Below, piece by piece: positions 59,564 to 64,000 of a DNA stretch of 64,000 bases; the first letter of the stretch is position 1; every line of letters starts with the position of its first letter. The stretch spans positions 496,001 to 560,000 of the forward strand of contig DDFK01000001.1 of the NCBI GenBank assembly GCA_002337145.1, in the 5' to 3' direction. This stretch comes from Chitinophagaceae bacterium UBA1930 (GTDB lineage: Bacteria; Bacteroidota; Bacteroidia; Chitinophagales; Chitinophagaceae). A program made the translations under genes and the position numbers. The notes beneath the pieces were generated by a model, which had not been told where the DNA came from, searched no databases, and was given only the letters and a program-made list of their open reading frames with translations.

Positions 59564-60949
59564 TTACCTAATCATTTTATCTTCTTCTTCTTTAAATAAA
59601 TCAATCAGGTTGTTTTTGAACTTGTCCCAGAACTTCATTTTCTGTGCACGTTCTGCAACGTTTACTGTTGTTTCAGTTGCTTCTGCAACAGCTACGGGTT
59701 GTGCAGCTTCAACAGTATCTGTTTTCAGGTTCCTGGGCACTTCTACCTTCTTGAATTTTTCGTTGAACTCTTTGTATTTGTGTTCGTAATCGCTATAGCC
59801 TTTCAATATCAGGCCCAAGCAGGTTGCGTACATTGGTTTCTTCAACTCTTCAATATGGTTTGGTGCCAGGTGCTCATTCGGCAAACCGATTCTTGCATTT
59901 AAACCAGTTGTGTATTCTGTTAACTGGATTAAATGTTTCAATTGAGAACCACCACCTGTAAGTATGATGCCACCATTCAGTGCACGGCTATCTAAACCAA
60001 CTTGTTTTAAATGATAAGAAACAAAGTCCAATATTTCGCTCATACGTGCCTGTATAATCTGTGCCAAGTTTTTAACACTGATTTCTTTTGCAGGCATTCC
60101 TTTTAGACCAGGAATGGTAATGAAGGCATTTGCTTTTGCTTCGTCTGACAAAGCAGAACCGAACTGCACTTTCATGGCTTCGGCCTGTTGCTTCAACACA
60201 CCCAGACCCATGCGTATATCGTTGGTAATATTCTCGCCACCAAAAGGTATAACAGCAGTATGCTTCAATATGCCTTCGTAGAAAACGGCAAGGTCACTAG
60301 TACCGCCACCAATATCCAGTATGGCAACACCTGCTTCCATATCAACCTCGCTCATTACTGCACTTGCAGATGCCAATGGTTGCAGAACCAAGTCTTTTGT
60401 TTTTAACTCGCTACGTTCAACCGCACGGTTGATGTTGCGTATGGCATTCCTATCACCTGTGATGATATGGAAGTTGGCGCCAACCTTTACCCCATTGTAA
60501 CCAACAGGCTGCTTGATGTTCTGGATATTGTCCACATGAAATTCTTGTGGTATCACATCAATGATCTGGTCGCCAGCAGGTATGAAAGTCTTGCGTTGAT
60601 TTTCTATCAACTGGTCAATTTCCCAACGCTGTATTTCGTTTTCAGGGTCCTGCCTAACCATGTCGCCACGGGTTTGCAAACTCTTGATATGGTGGCCTGC
60701 AATGCCAACATATACTTCACTGATTTCGAGGTCGGGATTGCTCTCATAGCAATTGTGCAAAGCCTGGTGGATGGCTTTGATGGTTTGATCGATGTTCAAT
60801 ACCTGACCATGTTGCACACCATTACTGTTGGCACGCCCAAAGCCGAGTATCTCTAGTTTGCCGTATTCATTTTTGCGACCGGCAATTGCAGCAATTTTGG
60901 TTGTACCAATATCGAGGCCAACGATAATGGGTGAATCATTCTGGTTCAT
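59564..60949 (-). CDS. ftsA: Cell division protein FtsA
   Basis: The actin-like ATPase that tethers FtsZ to the membrane. It has 461 residues. Motifs are IIVGLDIGTTKIAAIAGRKNE, VGIAGHHIKSLQTRG, VAILDIGGGTSDLAVFYEG (phosphate 2 region) and GGIILTGGGSQLKHL. The C-terminal amphipathic membrane-targeting helix is FWDKFKNNLIDLFKEEEDKM. The gene is 133 bases upstream of ftsZ and 63 bases downstream of ftsQ in the dcw order. The first 250 bases are typical of Bacteroidota FtsA. Confidence 0.96.
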   Translation of the reverse strand: MNQNDSPIIVGLDIGTTKIAAIAGRKNEYGKLEILGFGRANSNGVQHGQVLNIDQTIKAIHQALHNCYESNPDLEISEVYVGIAGHHIKSLQTRGDMVRQDPENEIQRWEIDQLIENQRKTFIPAGDQIIDVIPQEFHVDNIQNIKQPVGYNGVKVGANFHIITGDRNAIRNINRAVERSELKTKDLVLQPLASASAVMSEVDMEAGVAILDIGGGTSDLAVFYEGILKHTAVIPFGGENITNDIRMGLGVLKQQAEAMKVQFGSALSDEAKANAFITIPGLKGMPAKEISVKNLAQIIQARMSEILDFVSYHLKQVGLDSRALNGGIILTGGGSQLKHLIQLTEYTTGLNARIGLPNEHLAPNHIEELKKPMYATCLGLILKGYSDYEHKYKEFNEKFKKVEVPRNLKTDTVEAAQPVAVAEATETTVNVAERAQKMKFWDKFKNNLIDLFKEEEDKMIR

Positions 60950-61012
60950 AGATATGTGTTTTTTGTTGTTTGCGAAAAGGTGTTGTTTATAATAAAATGC
61001 GTTTATGCTTGT

Positions 61013-62059
61013 TTAGTTCCTTCTTTCCAAGACTGCTCTAGGCTGATTGCCCGTTTGCGGTTTTGGAGGTTTTGGTTGGGCAGGTCTTGCATTGCTGGTG
61101 CTAGGCCTTGCAACCGGTTTGTCATTTGCACGTGCAGCAGGCTTGGGTGGTGTGGTCACATGCCTCACTGTATCCCTTCTTGTATTGTTCATCCTGTTCA
61201 CTGCTTCAACCGAAATAGCGTTGGTAGTATCTGCTGCATGTGCATTCATCAAGTCGCTTACTACTTGCGAAGCTTTGGCAGAATCCACAATGGTTTTATA
61301 ACTGCCCCTCTTTACTGCCACTACCTGGTTGTTGTACTGCACATCCAGTTTCTCGTATTTGTTGATGCCGTTCTGCAACCACGCTTCTTTGTAAAACGTG
61401 TACAAGCGGTTCAGTTTATTCTCCAAATCATCTGCTTTGCCCAAGGCTACAATATGGTTGCCAACAACAGGTACTAATTCAAAAGTTGATTGTGGTGTAA
61501 TGTCAATCTGTGCCGTTTGTGCCATCCAGAAACTGTCTTCTATAATATATGCACCAATGGTAATTACATCTTGCAATAACAGACTATCGCTTTGAGCCAT
61601 AATTTTCTTGTCGCTTGGAAAGCTTGTAAACACAGGCACTCTGGCACTTAGCTTATCGCTCAATGGCAAACGTGTACCAGCAGTATCCAAATAAAATGAA
61701 TTGCCTTGCGTAGTAAATACCCTTGCAATAGGTTGACGTTCTTCTATACTTACCGTCAATACCCGATTGTTATCAAAGAACAGTTCTGCATTTTTTACCC
61801 AAGGATTTTGTTCCAATTGCTCTTCCATTTTTCTCAAGTCAATTGCTGCAACTTCTTTGCCTTTTACTTCATTGCCATTGTTCAGAATCTCCATGATGTC
61901 TTTCTCATCAATAAACATGTGTTCTTCTGCACCGGTAATTTCAATCTTCACATCGCTACAAGTTTTATGGCTTTTTTGTTGCATAGCGGCACCCAACAGT
62001 ACCACCACCCCGATGCCTGCTATGATCCATAAAACTTGTATTGCCTTCTGCTTCCACAT
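61013..62059 (-). CDS. ftsQ: Cell division protein FtsQ/DivIB
   Basis: A bitopic membrane protein of 348 residues that links early and late divisome proteins. One N-terminal membrane helix (about residues 7-27) precedes the POTRA region (EITGAEEHMFIDEKDIMEILN), then NPWVKNAELFFDNNRVLTVSIEERQPIARVFTTQGNSFYLDTAGTRLPLS, the classical FtsQ block. A beta domain follows. The C-terminal 55 residues form a basic, Pro/Arg-rich tail (TPPKPAARANDKPVARP) that is unusually long. The gene lies between murC and ftsA as in other dcw clusters. Confidence 0.93.
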   Translation of the reverse strand: MWKQKAIQVLWIIAGIGVVVLLGAAMQQKSHKTCSDVKIEITGAEEHMFIDEKDIMEILNNGNEVKGKEVAAIDLRKMEEQLEQNPWVKNAELFFDNNRVLTVSIEERQPIARVFTTQGNSFYLDTAGTRLPLSDKLSARVPVFTSFPSDKKIMAQSDSLLLQDVITIGAYIIEDSFWMAQTAQIDITPQSTFELVPVVGNHIVALGKADDLENKLNRLYTFYKEAWLQNGINKYEKLDVQYNNQVVAVKRGSYKTIVDSAKASQVVSDLMNAHAADTTNAISVEAVNRMNNTRRDTVRHVTTPPKPAARANDKPVARPSTSNARPAQPKPPKPQTGNQPRAVLERRN

Positions 62060-62113
62060 ATATTATAAAATCCCAAAATTTAAATTCCAAATTCCATTCA
62101 TCAATACTCACTA

Positions 62114-63508
62114 CTACTTGCTTAGTATCTCTTTCATCGGTTGTACCAATGCATCAATATCCCCTGCACCAGCCATTACCAATAGTTCAGGTCTGTTTTC
62201 TTTTACCCAATCTTTCATAGCTTCTTTGCTTAATACTTGCGTATTGCTTAAAGCCATTCTGTTTACAATCATTTCACTATTTACACCTTCCATTGGCAGT
62301 TCCCTTGCAGGGTAGATGGGTAACAGTATCACTTCATCTGCCAAATCCAAGCTATGTGCAAACTCTGTTGCCAAATCGTTGGTTCTGCTAAAGAGATGCG
62401 GTTGAAAAACAACAGTCATTTTTTTATCGCTGAATATGCTTCTTACACCTGTTATCAATGCCCTTAGTTCTTCTGGGTGATGTGCATAATCATCAATCAA
62501 TACATGCCCTTCGTTCTTTACGATGTATTCAAACCTTCTCTTAACACCTTTGAATGTTTCTACTGCTTGCTTTATCTTGCTATCCTCAATATTCAAATAT
62601 TTGGCAACCGTTATTGCTGCTGTTACATTTTCAATATTGTGTAGGCCACCCATGTGGAGTACCACATCTTGCAGTACCCAATCTTTGGCAATCACATCAA
62701 AAACATAGCTGCCGTTTATAACCCTTATATCTGCTGCATGAACATCGGCTTTGCTATCATTGTAACTGTATGTATAATGATGTGCCGCTTTTAGTTCATC
62801 GCTTCTTTTCAATCCGTATTTGCTTATCAAACATCCATTGGGTTTTACCCTTTGCGAGAACTGAATGAAGGCGTTCTCTACTTCTTCTGGTGTACCATAA
62901 ATATCTAAATGGTCCGGATCCATTGCTGTTACAACGGCCACATCTGGTACCAATTTCAAAAAACTTCTATCGTATTCGTCTGCTTCAACTACTGCAACAT
63001 TTCTTTCACTGCTCCAGAAGTTGGTATTGTAGTTGGCAGCAATACCACCTAAAAAAGCGTTGCAGCCGTAACCCGTATCACGCAGTATATGTGCAATCAT
63101 ACTGGTAACAGTGGTTTTGCCGTGTGTACCGCCTACACATACATTAAAAGAACTTTCTGTTATCCATTGCAATACATCGCTACGTTTAACAACCTTGTAG
63201 TTGTTGGTTTGATAGTACACCAACTCTTTATGGTCTTTAGGTATAGCTGGCGTGTACACTACTACATCTACATCTTTCGGAATGACATCTACGTTTTCGT
63301 TGTAGTGAATATCAATACCTGCACTTTCTAAAGCCTGTGTAAGTGGTGTGGACGTTTTATCGTAACCGCTTACTGAACAGTTTTTTGATTTGAAATAGCG
63401 TGCCAATGCACTCATACCAATGCCACCTATTCCTACGAAATATATTTTGCCCCCATCCCCTAAAGGGGAGTTCTGTAAAACGTTACTATTTTTTGTTAGT
63501 TCACTCAT
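62114..63508 (-). CDS. murC: UDP-N-acetylmuramate--L-alanine ligase
   Basis: MurC adds L-alanine to UDP-MurNAc in peptidoglycan synthesis. It has 464 residues from ATG 63508. The N-terminal Rossmann block is KIYFVGIGGIGMSALARYF. The ATP-binding P-loop is GGTHGKTTVTSMIAH (about residue 113). Later blocks include AVVEADEYDRSFLKL, VVTAMDPDHLDIYG, VLIDDYAHHPEELRALI and VVFQPHLFSRT. The first 20 residues are unusual: a REP-like DNA element gives NSPLGDGGK in frame before the first strand. ATG 63520 is an alternative start. Confidence 0.95.
   Translation of the reverse strand: MSELTKNSNVLQNSPLGDGGKIYFVGIGGIGMSALARYFKSKNCSVSGYDKTSTPLTQALESAGIDIHYNENVDVIPKDVDVVVYTPAIPKDHKELVYYQTNNYKVVKRSDVLQWITESSFNVCVGGTHGKTTVTSMIAHILRDTGYGCNAFLGGIAANYNTNFWSSERNVAVVEADEYDRSFLKLVPDVAVVTAMDPDHLDIYGTPEEVENAFIQFSQRVKPNGCLISKYGLKRSDELKAAHHYTYSYNDSKADVHAADIRVINGSYVFDVIAKDWVLQDVVLHMGGLHNIENVTAAITVAKYLNIEDSKIKQAVETFKGVKRRFEYIVKNEGHVLIDDYAHHPEELRALITGVRSIFSDKKMTVVFQPHLFSRTNDLATEFAHSLDLADEVILLPIYPARELPMEGVNSEMIVNRMALSNTQVLSKEAMKDWVKENRPELLVMAGAGDIDALVQPMKEILSK
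63449..63473. repeat. REP-like element inside the murC N-terminus
   Basis: On the coding strand it reads ACTCCCCTTTAGGGGATGGG and continues GGC. It encodes NSPLGDGG in frame. The core resembles the intergenic copy at 12703-12721 (reverse complement CCCCTTTGGGGGAGGGG). Confidence 0.6.
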
Positions 63509-63534
63509 TCCTATTATCAACTCCTACGGAGCCT

Positions 63535-64000
63535 TTATGCGATTGTCTTTAAAATTTCCTTTGCTATTATTTCATCTGCATTGGTTATTGCCAATGATGC
63601 AATGTTTAGCTTTAACCAGTTCTGCAGGTTTCCGTTTTTTGAAAGCTCTACCACTGTCGCTACCAGTTTCTCTTTTGCTTCGCTGTCTTTTATCATTATG
63701 GCCGCTTGCTTATCAACCAGGTATTTTGCATTCACTGTTTGATGGTCTTCTGCCGCCAATGGAAACGGTACAAATATGGTTGGCTTTGCTGTTACACATA
63801 GTTCAGTTACGGCCATGGCCCCTGCCCTGCTGATGACTACATCTGCTGCTGCATAAGCCATTTCCATCTGGGTGATGAAATCATTGCACCAGATATTCTG
63901 TTTGCCAGCAGCTTTTGCTTTGTATTCAGTTGCAGTTGTTTTGCCTGTTTGCCAAATGAGTTGCAGGTTGTTGTCTGCAAATTCATCCAAGTTGGTTGCC
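63535..64000 (-). CDS. murG: UDP-GlcNAc transferase MurG, C-terminal part (truncated by window edge)
   Basis: The C-terminal domain of MurG, which adds GlcNAc to lipid I to make lipid II. Only about 155 residues are in the window; the start lies beyond base 64000. The donor-sugar binding domain is recognisable: LQLIWQTGK, IWCNDFITQMEMAYAAADVVISRAGAMAVTELCVTAKPTIFVPFPLAAEDHQTVNAKYLVDKQAAIMI. The GAMAVTE and FPLAAEDHQTxNA motifs are classic. It lies 26 bases upstream of murC in the dcw cluster. The TTG at 63990 is internal, not a start. Confidence 0.95.
   Translation of the reverse strand, partial: ATNLDEFADNNLQLIWQTGKTTATEYKAKAAGKQNIWCNDFITQMEMAYAAADVVISRAGAMAVTELCVTAKPTIFVPFPLAAEDHQTVNAKYLVDKQAAIMIKDSEAKEKLVATVVELSKNGNLQNWLKLNIASLAITNADEIIAKEILKTIA

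Overview
This window reads as an ordinary chromosomal segment of a Bacteroidota bacterium, most likely of the family Chitinophagaceae. The evidence is the type IX secretion (T9SS) cargo with C-terminal sorting domains, a PorP/SprF-type partner, class II (B12-dependent) ribonucleotide reductase, a bacterial GGGP synthase, LytTR and HisKA_2 signalling proteins, TAnnTTTG promoter boxes, and almost no Shine-Dalgarno sites. No rRNA, tRNA, insertion sequence, prophage or CRISPR array is visible. The species assignment is inference.

Layout. 1-8.6 kb: gamma-glutamyltransferase, a DinB-like protein, a BioF-like aminotransferase, guaA, a periplasmic binding protein and a di-heme cytochrome. 8.7-15.0 kb: a secreted LRR protein, tgt diverging from a glycosyltransferase plus rsmG, a stand-alone LuxR-type HTH protein and an M1 peptidase. 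15.3-19.1 kb (minus): PepSY-like protein, rsmI, purS, pssA and pepP. 19.3-28.5 kb: a T9SS beta-propeller protein (minus), recG, and a large PKD/CHU_C protein followed by its PorP-like partner. 28.5-39.1 kb: a coiled-coil secreted protein behind a tandem operator, glcD, an OM barrel, a LOG-family protein, a sodium symporter, O-methyltransferase, glucosaminidase/LysM, hpt, a vWA protein, GNAT and YcxB-like proteins. 39.2-47.3 kb (minus): response regulator, histidine kinase, a 1614-residue T9SS cargo protein and a PID-CTERM-like mini-protein. 47.6-51.0 kb: nrdJ (minus). 51.4-56.1 kb: gnd-zwf-pgl (oxidative pentose phosphate pathway), then a GGGP synthase. 56.1-57.3 kb: an apparently inactivated metzincin. 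57.5-64.0 kb (minus): the dcw cell-division cluster murG (partial)-murC-ftsQ-ftsA-ftsZ.

The most unusual signals are these. A dyad motif TACGA-N6-TCGTA is repeated exactly two helical turns apart around a TATATTTG promoter box. Four genes have a promoter box ending five bases before the ATG, which predicts leaderless mRNAs. A GTTGATGGGTGCGACGCC-type repeat occurs in five intergenic sites. The Tgt protein has lost all four zinc ligands. A metzincin has lost its catalytic Glu. REP-like DNA has been captured in frame inside murC, and a 21-base repeat inside nrdJ. A possible four-gene surface module (RR-HK-T9SS cargo-PID-CTERM) is also present. All functional assignments come from reading motifs by eye; no database search was run.
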